A stretch of DNA of 64,000 bases from Alloalcanivorax marinus (GCF_016785095.1 NZ_JAEKJB010000008.1:186001-250000), one strand, 5' to 3'. Numbered from the stretch's first letter, positions 43,666 through 54,549 are shown. The notes: generated by a model from the sequence alone, not told the origin. Made by a program: numbers and translations.

Positions 43666-44292
43666 TCAGGCGCGATCGTCATACTCGCCCCCCGCCTCCA
43701 CCCCGTGCACTGGCACGTCGGAATAGGTTTCCCGTTCGTTGAACGAGCGCCAGATGCCCGGCGTCAAGGCATTGCGGGCCAGGGTCAGCAGATACTGGAT
43801 ACCGGCCAGGCCGAACCCGGCGGGCAGCGCCAGGTAGACGATCCACATGGGCATGCCCAGGGATGAACTGACCCGGCCACGGTCGTGGATGTCCACCACG
43901 TACTGGCCGGATTTCCAGGCGAAATAGAACATCAAGGCGGCGGTGCCGGCACAGATCAGCATCAGCAGGCCCTTGCGAGGGGCACCGTGCAGTTGCTCGT
44001 AGAGCGCGGACATGCGGATATGGCGGGCGTGACGGGCAGCGTAACTGACCCCCACGAAGGTCATCACCACGATCAGCATCTCGGTGACTTCGTAGGTGCC
44101 GGGAATCCCCTTGTCGAAGATCAACTGGCCCACCACATGGGCGCTCATCAACAGCGCCATGACCAGAACGGTGGCGCCGATCACCAGGCGCTCAAGCACG
44201 CCAATGGTCCGGTCGAGCACCGCGAGGACGGCAAGCAATCCTTTAAACGCGAACTTCATCGGCCCAATACAACCACACTGTTTACCTTTCAT
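43666..44292 (-). CDS. TRAP transporter small permease (DctQ type)
   Basis: A 208-residue four-helix membrane protein: LERLVIGATVLVMALLMSAHV, the second helix containing EVTEMLIVVMTFVGVSYAAR, HARHIRMSALYEQL (the conserved cytoplasmic loop) and a final pair of helices. Starts are ambiguous: ATG 44292 and ATG 44259 are both possible, and neither has a clear ribosome site. It is divergent from ectR, and the 218 bases between could be a shared control region. Confidence 0.9.
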   Translation of the reverse strand: MKGKQCGCIGPMKFAFKGLLAVLAVLDRTIGVLERLVIGATVLVMALLMSAHVVGQLIFDKGIPGTYEVTEMLIVVMTFVGVSYAARHARHIRMSALYEQLHGAPRKGLLMLICAGTAALMFYFAWKSGQYVVDIHDRGRVSSSLGMPMWIVYLALPAGFGLAGIQYLLTLARNALTPGIWRSFNERETYSDVPVHGVEAGGEYDDRA

Positions 44293-44353
44293 CAACGCAA
44301 CGGCGGCATGTCGGCCTGTTGCGGAAGGACACCGCTCACCGCCAATAACTACT

Positions 44354-44382
44354 TTGACATCTAAATATTATACCTCTAAACT
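44354..44382 (+). promoter_or_regulatory. Sigma-70-type promoter of the ectR-ectABC operon
   Basis: TTGACA (44354-44359), 17 bases, TAAACT (44377-44382) is a near-consensus promoter 128 bases upstream of ectR. CTAAA appears twice between and over the -10 box, in sequence like the EctR operator half TATTTAG known from methylotrophs. EctR binding here could control both ect and the divergent TRAP permease genes. Confidence 0.65.
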
Positions 44383-44510
44383 AGCCTACCACTGATCGCA
44401 AGGAATATCCCGGCCATGGCCGTTATTCATTCGACAAACGCTGCTTTCACATCAAAATGACCTTGTCTTCACACGGTCACATTGGTTTGTTAACCAGAGA
44501 ATTAACGACC

Positions 44511-45038
44511 ATGGCCAGACACGACGAAGTGCTGATTGCCCTACGCCAGATTATTCGCGCCACCGACCTCTACTCTCGCAAGCTGAGCAAGGTCGCCGGC
44601 CTCACCGCGCCGCAACTGCTGATCCTCCAGGCCATCGCGTCCCAGGGCGAGATGACCATGGGTGATATCGCCACCGAGGTATCGGTCAGCCAGGCCACCG
44701 TCACCACCATCCTCGACCGCCTGGAAAAGCGCGGGCTGATCGAGCGCAAGAGGGGTGAACGGGATAAACGGCGGGTTTATGCTTATTTGACCGACGCCGG
44801 ACGCGACATCATGGAGCGCGCGCCGACGCCGCTGCAGGACGAATTCATGTCGCGCTTCTCGCACCTGGAGGACTGGGAACAATCCCTGATTCTCAGTTCA
44901 CTGCAGCGGGTCGCGGCAATGATGAACGCCGGCGATATCGACGCCTCCCCGGTGCTGGATCTGGGCGCCATCGATCGCGTACAGCCCACTGCGGGTCGCC
45001 GGCGCGCCGACTCTTCCTTCGAAACCGACCAGAAGTGA
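44511..45038 (+). CDS. ectR: MarR-family regulator of ectoine genes
   Basis: A 175-residue MarR-type winged-helix protein: SKVAGLTAPQLLILQAI, MTMGDIATEVSVSQATVTTI (recognition helix) and LEKRGLIERKRGERDKRRVY (wing). ectR regulators of this class repress ect genes in other halophiles and methylotrophs until osmotic stress. It lies 4 bases before ectA on the same strand, so it is probably cotranscribed. Start ATG 44511 is favoured over the upstream ATG at 44457; neither has a strong ribosome site. Confidence 0.85.
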   Translation: MARHDEVLIALRQIIRATDLYSRKLSKVAGLTAPQLLILQAIASQGEMTMGDIATEVSVSQATVTTILDRLEKRGLIERKRGERDKRRVYAYLTDAGRDIMERAPTPLQDEFMSRFSHLEDWEQSLILSSLQRVAAMMNAGDIDASPVLDLGAIDRVQPTAGRRRADSSFETDQK

Positions 45039-45042
45039 CATC

Positions 45043-46931
<1,889 letters not shown>

Positions 46932-46942
46932 ACCCCGTCCGA

Positions 46943-46970
46943 GCCGGCCACCCCGGGTGGCCGGCCCGTT
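46943..46970 (+). terminator. Hairpin between ectB and ectC (possible attenuator)
   Basis: An 11-bp perfect stem (GCCGGCCACCC / GGGTGGCCGGC, tight loop) is followed by CCCGTTTT. It lies inside the operon and could partly terminate transcription or stabilise the upstream mRNA. Confidence 0.55.
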
Positions 46971-47017
46971 TTCCCTATTTACCCTTTCAGCGTTTCAGAA
47001 TGTTCAGGAGGTAGTCG

Positions 47018-47416
47018 ATGATCGTTCGCACCTTGGCGGAAGCCGAAAAAACCGAGCGCCGCGTGGTGGCCGAGAATGGCAACTGGCAATCCGTGCGGTT
47101 GTCCCTGAAGGAAGACGGCATGGGCCACTCCTTCAACATCACCACCATCTTCAAGGGCACCAAGACCCACATCAAATACGCCAACCATTGGGAATCGGTG
47201 TACGTGATGTCCGGCAAGGGCAAGATCGAGATGGTCGATACCGGCGACGTGTACGAGCTGACCCCGGGCACCATCTACCTGCTCGACCAGCACGACGAGC
47301 ACTACCTGTACGGTGGCGAGGACGAGGACATGGTGGTGGCCTGTGCCTTCACACCGCCGTTGAGCGGCAAGGAAGTACACGACGAAAACGGCGTCTATCC
47401 CGCTGACCTGGACTGA
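47018..47416 (+). CDS. ectC: Ectoine synthase
   Basis: A 132-residue cupin enzyme that cyclises N-gamma-acetyl-diaminobutyrate to ectoine. It has MIVRTLAEAEKTERRVV, GMGHSFNITTIFKGTKTHI, ANHWESVYVMSGKGKIE and the metal-binding YLLDQHDEHYLYGG region. AGGAGG precedes ATG 47018. No hydroxylase (ectD) or dedicated aspartokinase follows, so the end product is ectoine. Confidence 0.96.
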   Translation: MIVRTLAEAEKTERRVVAENGNWQSVRLSLKEDGMGHSFNITTIFKGTKTHIKYANHWESVYVMSGKGKIEMVDTGDVYELTPGTIYLLDQHDEHYLYGGEDEDMVVACAFTPPLSGKEVHDENGVYPADLD

Positions 47417-47440
47417 TCGCCAGCGTTCGTCACGCCCCCG

Positions 47441-47469
47441 AAAGCGGAGCTCAAGGCTCCGCTTTTTTG
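47441..47469 (+). terminator. Rho-independent terminator of the ect operon
   Basis: AAAGCGGAGC / GGCTCCGCTTTTTT forms a hairpin with a U-tail, 24 bases past the ectC stop. Confidence 0.9.
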
Positions 47470-47548
47470 TGTTCGGCACACGGTCGGTTTTCTGCGACCA
47501 AGGTCTAATTCAGGGGCGGCGGGCGTTCCTGGATAGTAACCGCACCAA

Positions 47549-47662
47549 CGCGGCGGTCGGGGAACCCGCCGCGCACCGGGTGACAACCTTGCCTTGCTCC
47601 GACAATATGGCTCCGGAGAGTTTCCACGGTGCCCTCCCTGGTGGGGGGCCCTCTCTTTTTTT
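47549..47662 (+). ncRNA. Candidate structured RNA (leader or small RNA) upstream of crbR
   Basis: The 335-base gap between ectC and crbR holds three successive stem-loops: CGCGGCGG/CCGCCGCG (47549-47573), CTCCG/CGGAG (47597-47618) and GCCCTCC/GGGGGGC (47631-47649). The last is followed by CCTCTCTTTTTTT, as in an intrinsic terminator. The end of the T-run is 89 bases before the crbR start. This could be a small RNA or a terminator-type leader controlling crbR. I do not recognise a known RNA family, and no covariation test was possible. Confidence 0.35.
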
Positions 47663-47751
47663 GCCCATCGGATCACTTTGCCGAAGGCCGGCGGCGGCAG
47701 GCCCGCTTCCGCCGTGTATACTGCCGGGACAACGAGTCACAGGCCCCAATA

Positions 47752-48399
47752 ATGAAAATACTGATCGCCGACGACCATCCCCTTTTTCGTGCCGCGCTGC
47801 GCCAGGCCGTGGACGTGAGCTTCGAACACGCCGACATTTTCGAGGCGGATTCCCTGGCCTCCCTGGAACGCCTGGGCGAGGATCAGGTGCCCTTCGACCT
47901 GATCCTGCTGGACCTTCACATGCCCGGCACCCATGGCTTTTCCGGCCTGATCTATCTGCGTGAGCTGTACAACAAGGTGCCGCTGGTGGTGATCTCCGCC
48001 AACGAGGCCCTGGACGTGATCCAGCGCTCCATCCAGTTCGGCGCCGACGGGTTCATTCCCAAGTCCGCGTCCGTGGACGACATGACCCGGGCACTTTCCA
48101 GAATCATCGACGGCGAGCTCTGGGTACCGGACTATGCCCGTCGCCCCCTTCCTCCCGAGCCCGGCGATTTCGCCGGCATGCGCGAACGCATCACCAGCCT
48201 CACGCCGCAGCAGTTCCGGGTCATGGGCATGCTCATGGAAGGCATGCAGAACAAGGTCATCGCCTACGAGCTGGAGGTTTCCGAAGCCACCGTGAAAGCA
48301 CACATGACGGCGATCTTCCGCAAGCTCGGCGTGCGCAACCGTACCCAGGCGGTGCTGGCACTCAAGGACCTCGCCATCGAACCGCCGGGCCTGGAATAA
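47752..48399 (+). CDS. crbR: LuxR/NarL-type response regulator, CrbR-like
   Basis: A 215-residue response regulator. The receiver has the acid pair DDH (7-9), the phospho-acceptor Asp54 in LILLDLHMPG, and Lys in FIPKSAS; the HTH domain at about 150-210 shows LTPQQFRVMGMLMEGMQNKV and AYELEVSEATVKAHMTAIFR. In Pseudomonas and Vibrio, CrbR (ErdR) activates acetyl-CoA synthetase genes. It converges on the hybrid kinase gene crbS with 11 bases between stops. Identification rests on that partner and context. Confidence 0.82.
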   Translation: MKILIADDHPLFRAALRQAVDVSFEHADIFEADSLASLERLGEDQVPFDLILLDLHMPGTHGFSGLIYLRELYNKVPLVVISANEALDVIQRSIQFGADGFIPKSASVDDMTRALSRIIDGELWVPDYARRPLPPEPGDFAGMRERITSLTPQQFRVMGMLMEGMQNKVIAYELEVSEATVKAHMTAIFRKLGVRNRTQAVLALKDLAIEPPGLE

Positions 48400-48410
48400 C
48401 GCCGTTACGG

Positions 48411-51400
48411 TTACAGCCCGCGCAGGACATTGAGAATGGTCTCCTCGCTGACCGGCTTCTGTAGGAAACCAACGCCCTTTTCCCGCGCCCGGGCCTGAAC
48501 CTCGGCGCGCCGATCCGCGGTGATCAGCATCGCCGGTACCACGTCCTCCCAATAACCATCCAGGGCTTCGATGACCTGGAAACCGGTCTCGCCACCATCC
48601 AGTTGGTAATCCACCAGCAGCAGGTCCGGTTCCGGTTGGCCATGGGCTTTGCGCAGGGCCTCCTCCCGGGAGCCGGCGGTGACCGGCTCGCAGCCCAAAG
48701 CGCGCAGCAAGGCTTCCAGGCTGGCCAGCAAGGCGGGATCATTGTCCACGCAGAACACGCGGGTGCCGGCCAGATCATGGCGATCTTCCAGTGCCGGGGC
48801 CGGGATCGGGGTGGTCTCTTCCACCGCCGCCGCCCCGGCCAGCGGCACGTACACCGAGAACACCGTGCCCTTGCCGGGCCAGGACTGCACCGTGATGCGG
48901 TGGCCCAGCAATCGGCAGATGCGGTCCGCAATCGCCAGCCCCAGCCCCAGCCCCTTGACCTGCCGGCGCCCCTGCTGGGGCAGCCGCATGAACTCGTGGA
49001 ACACCTTGGTCTGCTGGTCCTCGGGGATACCCGGGCCGGTATCCCAGATCTCGATACGCAGGGTGTCGCCACGCCGCCGGCAGCCGAACAACACCCTGCC
49101 CCGTTCGGTATAGCGGACGGCGTTGGACAGCAGATTCTGCAGCACCCGGCGCAGCAGTGCCTCGTCGGTGCGCACGTAGAGATCGCTGTACACGGTGCGC
49201 AGGGAAAGCCCTTCGGCCCTGGCCAGCACGCTGAATTCCTGGCCAAGCTGCTGCATCAGGGGTCGCACCGCCACGGTAGCGGGGTTGGCCTGCATGGTGC
49301 CGGTGTCCAGGCGGCTGATTTCCAACAACGCCGAAATAATCTGCTCGGCGGCGCGCAAGGAACTGTCGATGTGCCCCAGCACCTGACGTTCGTAACCGAA
49401 CTCACCATCGCGTTGCCCAAGCCGCTGGGACAACGACGAGGCGAACAACTGGGCAGCGTTGAGCGGCTGCATCAGATCATGGCCGGCGGCGGCCAGGAAA
49501 CGGGTCTTGCCCTCGTTGGCCTGCTCGAGCTGGCTGTTCACCTCGGACAGTCGCCGGGTACGCTCGGAGACCATCTGCTCCAGGTTCTCGTTGATCTGAC
49601 GCAGAGCGATCTCATCGCGCTTACGCTCGGTGATATCCATGTAGGTGCTGACAAAGCCACCACCTTCCATGGGATTGCCACGCACCTCCACGATCACGCC
49701 ATTGGGCAGCTCCCGCTCGAAGCTGTGGGCACTGCCCTCGCGCAATAGCTGTACCCGCTTGCGCACATCCTGTTCCAGGTCCCGGCCATCGTAAAAGCCG
49801 CGTTCCGCGTTGTGACGGTAAACTTCCTCAATAGGCCGGCCCAGGCGAATAAACCCTTCCGGGTAGCCGAACAGATTCACGTAGGCCTGGTTCCAGGCGA
49901 CGATGTTCAGGTCCCGGTCCACCACGCAAATACCCTGACTGATGGTCTCGATGGTGGTGCGCAACAACTGGTGGTTGAACTGAATCAGCTGCGACGCCTC
50001 ATCCATGATGCGCACCATGTCATCGCGGCGCACGCTCTGCTTGCTGAGCAGAGAACCCATCACGATGCGCGCGGTGGAGGCACCCATGGCACCGGCCAGC
50101 AGCCGCTCCACGTAACGTACCAGGTGCAGAGGGGCCGGCAGGGACGGGTCCTCGGAAATCTGTCGGCGATGCAGGTAATCGAAGAACAGCGGCCGGGCAC
50201 GGGGGTGCCCCAGCCCGCGCTCGCACACCTGCAGCAGCTCGCCGGTGGTGATCAACGGATGGCCCATGCCTTCCCGCCACCAGTCCGTGGGCGTGTCCAC
50301 GAAGCGGGTGGCCTGAGTCTCGTCCAGTGGCGAATGCCGGGCGCGCCGGGAGAACGCCACATAGGCCACCAGGTTCAGGCTCAGGCTCCAGAACACGCCA
50401 TGGGTAAGCGGTGCCAGGCCCTCGATACCGAACAGCGCATAGGGGCGCAGCAACCCGAGGCCGAACAGGCCATGGCTATTCAGGTAATCCACCCACTCCA
50501 TGGGCAGCAGCAAAGGCAGCAACAGGCAATAGGCCCACACCAGAAAACCGACGATCAGCCCGACGAAGGCGCCACTCTGGTGGCCACGGTGCCAGTAGAG
50601 GCCGCCGATCAACGCCGGCGCCAGTTGCGCCACGGCGGCAAAGGACAGCAAACCAATGCGAGCCAGGCCCTCGAAACGGTCGATCATGATATGGAACACG
50701 AACGCCAGGGCCAGCAGCACCACGATGCTCAGCCGCCGCAGCAGGCGCACCTGGTTGCTCAGGTCGGACAATTCCTCATCGCCCTGGATGCGGTACTGCA
50801 CCCAGGCCGGCATCAGCACCTCATTGGTGAGCATGATCGCCAGCGCCATGGTGGACATGATCACCATGCCGGTGGCGGCGGCGATACCACCGATAAACGC
50901 CAGCAGCATCATGGCGTTGTTGCCGGCCGCCATGGGCAACGACAGCATGTACATGTCCGCGGACCCGGAGTGAGGCTGGGTCAGCAGCCCGGCGGCCACG
51001 ATCGGCAGCACGAACACGGCGAACAGCGCCAGGTACAACGGCATCAGCCAGCGCGCCTTGCGCAGGTGCTGGATGTCATTATTTTCCACCACCCCGGCAT
51101 GAAACTGGCGCGGCAGGCACAGGATCGCCAGCATCGACAGCAACAGGGCGGTGACGAAGTTCTGCGAGAACAGCGCCGGCTCGAAGGTGGCGCGCAAATC
51201 CGGCGCCGCCATCACCCGCCGCCACAGGTCCGCCGGCCCCTCGAACACCACGAACAGGCAGAACAGCCCCATGATCACGAACGCCACCAGCTTGATGAAG
51301 GACTCGAAGCTGACCGCCAGCATCAGGCCGGACTGGTGTTCCGTCGCGTCGATATGGCGGGTGCCGAACAGCAGGGTGAATACCGCCATCAAGGCCGAAA

Positions 51401-51881
51401 CCGCCAGGGCGATATCCAACGGTGGCGTGGCGCTGACTCCCACCACATGCTCGAAGGACAGGGTCACCGCCTTGAGCTGCAGGGCGATGTAAGGCAACAC
51501 GCCGACGATGGCCACCACCGTGACCAGCACCGCCAGTTGCCGGGATTTACCATAGCGCGCCGCCAGGAAGTCGGCGATCGAGGTAATGTGGTGCTGCTTA
51601 CCCACCGATACCAGCTTATAGATCAGCTCACCACCAAGCAGCATGGTAAGGATCGGGCCCAGATAGATGGGCAGGTAAGTCCAGCCACTGTGGGCCGCCT
51701 CGCCCACGGCGCCATAAAACGTCCAGGAGGTGCAGTACACTCCCAGCCCCAGGCTGTAGGTCCAGGCGTTGTTCACCACCGGCAGCCCGCGCCGCTCCGC
51801 CCGGTCGCCCCACCAGGCGATGATGAACAGCACCATCACGTACAACAGGGCCATCAGCCCCAGTTGCCATAGACTCAACAA
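48411..51881 (-). CDS. crbS: Hybrid sensor kinase with sodium/solute-symporter domain, CrbS/MxtR-like
   Basis: An 1156-residue membrane kinase. The first about 490 residues form a 13-helix SSF transporter domain (VYCTSWTFYGAVGEAAHSG, LAARYGKSRQLAVLVT), followed by a PAS domain (VDRDLNIVAWNQAYVNLFGY), the phospho-acceptor helix FLAAAGHDLMQPLNAAQLF, HATPase (NAVRYTERG, DTGPGIPEDQ, GLGLGLAIADRI), and a receiver with phospho-acceptor Asp1091 in LLLVDYQLDGG. CrbS-type kinases control acetate use. It starts at TTG 51881, 4 bases after a small membrane protein gene, and lies in a cluster with a symporter. Confidence 0.9.
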   Translation of the reverse strand: MLSLWQLGLMALLYVMVLFIIAWWGDRAERRGLPVVNNAWTYSLGLGVYCTSWTFYGAVGEAAHSGWTYLPIYLGPILTMLLGGELIYKLVSVGKQHHITSIADFLAARYGKSRQLAVLVTVVAIVGVLPYIALQLKAVTLSFEHVVGVSATPPLDIALAVSALMAVFTLLFGTRHIDATEHQSGLMLAVSFESFIKLVAFVIMGLFCLFVVFEGPADLWRRVMAAPDLRATFEPALFSQNFVTALLLSMLAILCLPRQFHAGVVENNDIQHLRKARWLMPLYLALFAVFVLPIVAAGLLTQPHSGSADMYMLSLPMAAGNNAMMLLAFIGGIAAATGMVIMSTMALAIMLTNEVLMPAWVQYRIQGDEELSDLSNQVRLLRRLSIVVLLALAFVFHIMIDRFEGLARIGLLSFAAVAQLAPALIGGLYWHRGHQSGAFVGLIVGFLVWAYCLLLPLLLPMEWVDYLNSHGLFGLGLLRPYALFGIEGLAPLTHGVFWSLSLNLVAYVAFSRRARHSPLDETQATRFVDTPTDWWREGMGHPLITTGELLQVCERGLGHPRARPLFFDYLHRRQISEDPSLPAPLHLVRYVERLLAGAMGASTARIVMGSLLSKQSVRRDDMVRIMDEASQLIQFNHQLLRTTIETISQGICVVDRDLNIVAWNQAYVNLFGYPEGFIRLGRPIEEVYRHNAERGFYDGRDLEQDVRKRVQLLREGSAHSFERELPNGVIVEVRGNPMEGGGFVSTYMDITERKRDEIALRQINENLEQMVSERTRRLSEVNSQLEQANEGKTRFLAAAGHDLMQPLNAAQLFASSLSQRLGQRDGEFGYERQVLGHIDSSLRAAEQIISALLEISRLDTGTMQANPATVAVRPLMQQLGQEFSVLARAEGLSLRTVYSDLYVRTDEALLRRVLQNLLSNAVRYTERGRVLFGCRRRGDTLRIEIWDTGPGIPEDQQTKVFHEFMRLPQQGRRQVKGLGLGLAIADRICRLLGHRITVQSWPGKGTVFSVYVPLAGAAAVEETTPIPAPALEDRHDLAGTRVFCVDNDPALLASLEALLRALGCEPVTAGSREEALRKAHGQPEPDLLLVDYQLDGGETGFQVIEALDGYWEDVVPAMLITADRRAEVQARAREKGVGFLQKPVSEETILNVLRGL

Positions 51882-51885
51882 GGCA

Positions 51886-52107
51886 TCACCACTGAAACAA
51901 AACCTGGCAGAACCGTACCACCACCGCCAGCATCAGCACCATCAGCCCGGCACGCTGGATCTTGAATTCCACCACCGACAGAGCCATGCCCCTGGCCCAG
52001 AAACGCAGCACGCCGGACCAGTCACCGGTACGCCGGATGTAGCGGCCGTAGGCCAGCGCCACCAACAGCAGGCCGCCGAGCAACAAGGCGCCTTGCAGAT
52101 ATTGCAT
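51886..52107 (-). CDS. Small membrane protein between exonuclease and crbS
   Basis: A 73-residue protein with an N-terminal membrane helix (LQGALLLGGLLLVALAYG) and a second one near the end (GLMVLMLAVVVRFCQVLF), with a basic segment between. No family recognised. The stop lies 4 bases from the TTG start of crbS, so the two are probably translated together; it may be an accessory subunit of the kinase or simply a linked membrane protein. Confidence 0.65.
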   Translation of the reverse strand: MQYLQGALLLGGLLLVALAYGRYIRRTGDWSGVLRFWARGMALSVVEFKIQRAGLMVLMLAVVVRFCQVLFQW

Positions 52108-52139
52108 TGTTATTCTCCCCGGCGGACCGTCGCGGACCG

Positions 52140-52727
52140 CTACTTGAGTTTCAGGTACATCAGCGCCGCCGTGGTGGCGTCGCCGCGAGCGGTATGACGG
52201 CCGATCACCGGCACGCCCAGCTTACCGGCCACTTTCTCGAAACGCAGATCCGGCAGCGCCTCCGGGCTGCGATAGCGCTCACGCTTGCGATAAAGATCAG
52301 ACAACTCCACCACTGGATTGGGCAGAGCGAACCCCAACCGGGGACGCAGGTAGCGATTGAGTACCGCCAGATCGAAATCCAGGCACCAGCCCACCAGGGG
52401 CCGGTTGCCGACGAACGCCAGCAACTGCTCCAGGGCCTCGTCCACCTCAAGGCCTCCGGCCAGATCCACTCCGCGCAAACGGTGAATACAAATCGACTCG
52501 CCATCCAGACTGGGCGGCGGCGCCATATGAAGGTCCAGGGCGGCGCCGGCGCACACCCGGCCACCCCGGATCGGCACCGCCGCCACCGACACCAGCTCCG
52601 CGCGGCGCGGGTCCAGGCCGGTGGTCTCGCAATCCAGCGCCATCAGCTCACTGCCATCCGGCGTCTCGAACAAATGACCGTGGGGGCCGTTACCATGCCG
52701 GCGCTTCTGTACCAGCCTTTTCAGCAT
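52140..52727 (-). CDS. DnaQ-like 3'-5' exonuclease
   Basis: A 195-residue exonuclease with ExoI LDCETTGLDP (Asp32, Glu34), ExoII GWCLDFDLAVLN and ExoIII HTARGDATTA, all the DEDDh catalytic acids. It would remove nucleotides from 3' ends, possibly as an RNase T/epsilon-like protein. ATG 52727 gives an ordinary length; the longer frame is rejected. It follows the DUF294 gene by 7 bases, and such pairs often accompany CrbS-like kinases and SSF symporters. Confidence 0.88.
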   Translation of the reverse strand: MLKRLVQKRRHGNGPHGHLFETPDGSELMALDCETTGLDPRRAELVSVAAVPIRGGRVCAGAALDLHMAPPPSLDGESICIHRLRGVDLAGGLEVDEALEQLLAFVGNRPLVGWCLDFDLAVLNRYLRPRLGFALPNPVVELSDLYRKRERYRSPEALPDLRFEKVAGKLGVPVIGRHTARGDATTAALMYLKLK

Positions 52728-52734
52728 CGCCACC

Positions 52735-54549
52735 TCAATATTCCAGATGGAAACGCCGGGACAGGCGTTTCTTGAATTCATTGACCACCTGCAGCGAATC
52801 CCGCAGCAGGTCCCGCTCCAGAGCGGTGAGCCGCTCCACCTGCAGTTGGTTGCCGGGCAAATCACCGGCCTCCCCCTCCAGGCGCATCAGTTGCTGTTTG
52901 AGGCGCAGCTCGGAAAACAGCGCCATGGCCTCGCCCAACTCCTCGGCGAAGGCCGCCTCCATCTGTCCGGCGTCGACCAGCCGTTCCAGCCGCGCCAGGG
53001 TGCCGGTCTCCTCGATCCGTTGCTCAAGGGTCATGGAGCGTACCCCGTGAACCACCGGAAACAGCCCGCCCTTCTTGATATCGATGCCCTGGTCCGGTTT
53101 CTTAAGCGCGCCGAACCAGTTCAGAGGCGTGGAGAATTTGAGCGATGGCCGCGCGAATCGCGACAGCAGGATCTGGTCGCCACTGCAGCGCTGGAACAAA
53201 GCCTCGCGCAGCCCAGCCACCAGTTCCGTCCGGCCCGCCACCGGATGGGCGTCGATCAGAATCGCCAGGTTCATCATCGCCGCGTCATCTCCCTGCCCGG
53301 CCCAGCGGGAAATCTGCTCGCGCCAGCGCGATACCGAACCCACCCAGTCCGGGTTGGACACCATGATATTGCCCGGGCAACGCGGATACCCCAGCGACAG
53401 CAGCGTCTCGGTGAAACGGCGCATGTATTCATCACGCTCCGGCCAGTCGGCGGCATCATCCAGAATCAATGCATTGTCCTGGTCGGTCTTGAGAATCTGT
53501 TCGCCGCGCCCCTCGCTGCCCAACACCAGCAGGCAGCCGTGTTCCTGGTCTGCCTCGGGCACCACGAACTGGAACGCCTTGCTGATGATGCGGCCATTGA
53601 GAGCGGCCAGAAGATCCATGGCGAAGCGCATTTTCACGCCCTGGGCCATCAAGGCCCGCACCAGTTCCGGCAACCGGGCGCTGGCCAGGGAGAGCGCCTC
53701 CAGGCTGTCCGCGCGCTCCACCTCCAGGCCCACCACGTAGGAGCGGCTGGAGAAAAAGCTGAGCACATCGGTAAGCTCCACCACGCCCACCGGTTTGCGG
53801 CCCTCCATCACCACCACCCGCTCCACGCGACTGCGCGTCATGCTTACCAGGGCAGCGAACAGGTACTCCTCCGGCGGCGCCTTGATCAACTCGAAGGTGG
53901 CCAGTGACAACGCCGGCGAGGCGGGGGTCAGCCCCTCGTTGACCAAGCCGCGCAGCAGGTCGGTCTTGGTGATCACGCCCACATGGCCGTCGCGCTCCAC
54001 CAGCAGGCTGTCCACCTGGCGCTCATTAAGCGCCGCCACCGCCTGCTGGACGGTGCCTCCGCTGGGCAGGATCAGCGGCTCACGCATGCACTGGTTGACC
54101 CGCGCCAGCATGAAGCCGGCCATGGTGACGCCGCCTTCCCGGCGCTCGGCCAGCAGCCGGTTCTTGCTCGCCAGCCGCTGCCGGAAGTAATCCGCGAACG
54201 CCGGCTGTTCCTCGCAGAGGGTCCTGAACAGCTCGGCGGGGATCAGATAACAGAGGGTTTCTTCCTCGGTGACGAAACGGTAACGGCTGCGGCCATTGAG
54301 CACGCTCATGGCGCCGAACAGATCCCCGGCGGTATATACCCCAAGGCGACCCGCGTCCGCCGGCAGGGTCGGGTCCAGTTCCAGCACCGCGCCCTTGTGC
54401 ACCAGATATACGGAGGGCGCCGGGTGGCGTGCCTCCAGCAAAACCTCGCCGGCCTCGAAGTAAGCCATTTCCATGGCCGCCTTAAGGCGCCCGCGCTGCC
54501 CTTCGTCCAGCAATGAGAACGGCGGTTGCTCGAAATCCACATCAATCAT
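52735..54549 (-). CDS. cNMP-binding, CBS and DUF294 nucleotidyltransferase-like protein
   Basis: A 604-residue multidomain protein: cyclic-nucleotide-type N-terminal domain (about 1-125; YLVHKGAVLELD, GDLFGAMSVL), two CBS repeats (about 145-275; VDSLLVERDGHVGVITKTDL, VVVMEGRKPVGVVELTD), and a DUF294 nucleotidyltransferase domain with GSEGRGEQILKTDQDNA near 344, carrying the GS and DxD signature. It probably transfers nucleotides to proteins in response to ligands. It shares a run with the exonuclease and SSF genes; its substrate is unknown. Confidence 0.88.
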   Translation of the reverse strand: MIDVDFEQPPFSLLDEGQRGRLKAAMEMAYFEAGEVLLEARHPAPSVYLVHKGAVLELDPTLPADAGRLGVYTAGDLFGAMSVLNGRSRYRFVTEEETLCYLIPAELFRTLCEEQPAFADYFRQRLASKNRLLAERREGGVTMAGFMLARVNQCMREPLILPSGGTVQQAVAALNERQVDSLLVERDGHVGVITKTDLLRGLVNEGLTPASPALSLATFELIKAPPEEYLFAALVSMTRSRVERVVVMEGRKPVGVVELTDVLSFFSSRSYVVGLEVERADSLEALSLASARLPELVRALMAQGVKMRFAMDLLAALNGRIISKAFQFVVPEADQEHGCLLVLGSEGRGEQILKTDQDNALILDDAADWPERDEYMRRFTETLLSLGYPRCPGNIMVSNPDWVGSVSRWREQISRWAGQGDDAAMMNLAILIDAHPVAGRTELVAGLREALFQRCSGDQILLSRFARPSLKFSTPLNWFGALKKPDQGIDIKKGGLFPVVHGVRSMTLEQRIEETGTLARLERLVDAGQMEAAFAEELGEAMALFSELRLKQQLMRLEGEAGDLPGNQLQVERLTALERDLLRDSLQVVNEFKKRLSRRFHLEY

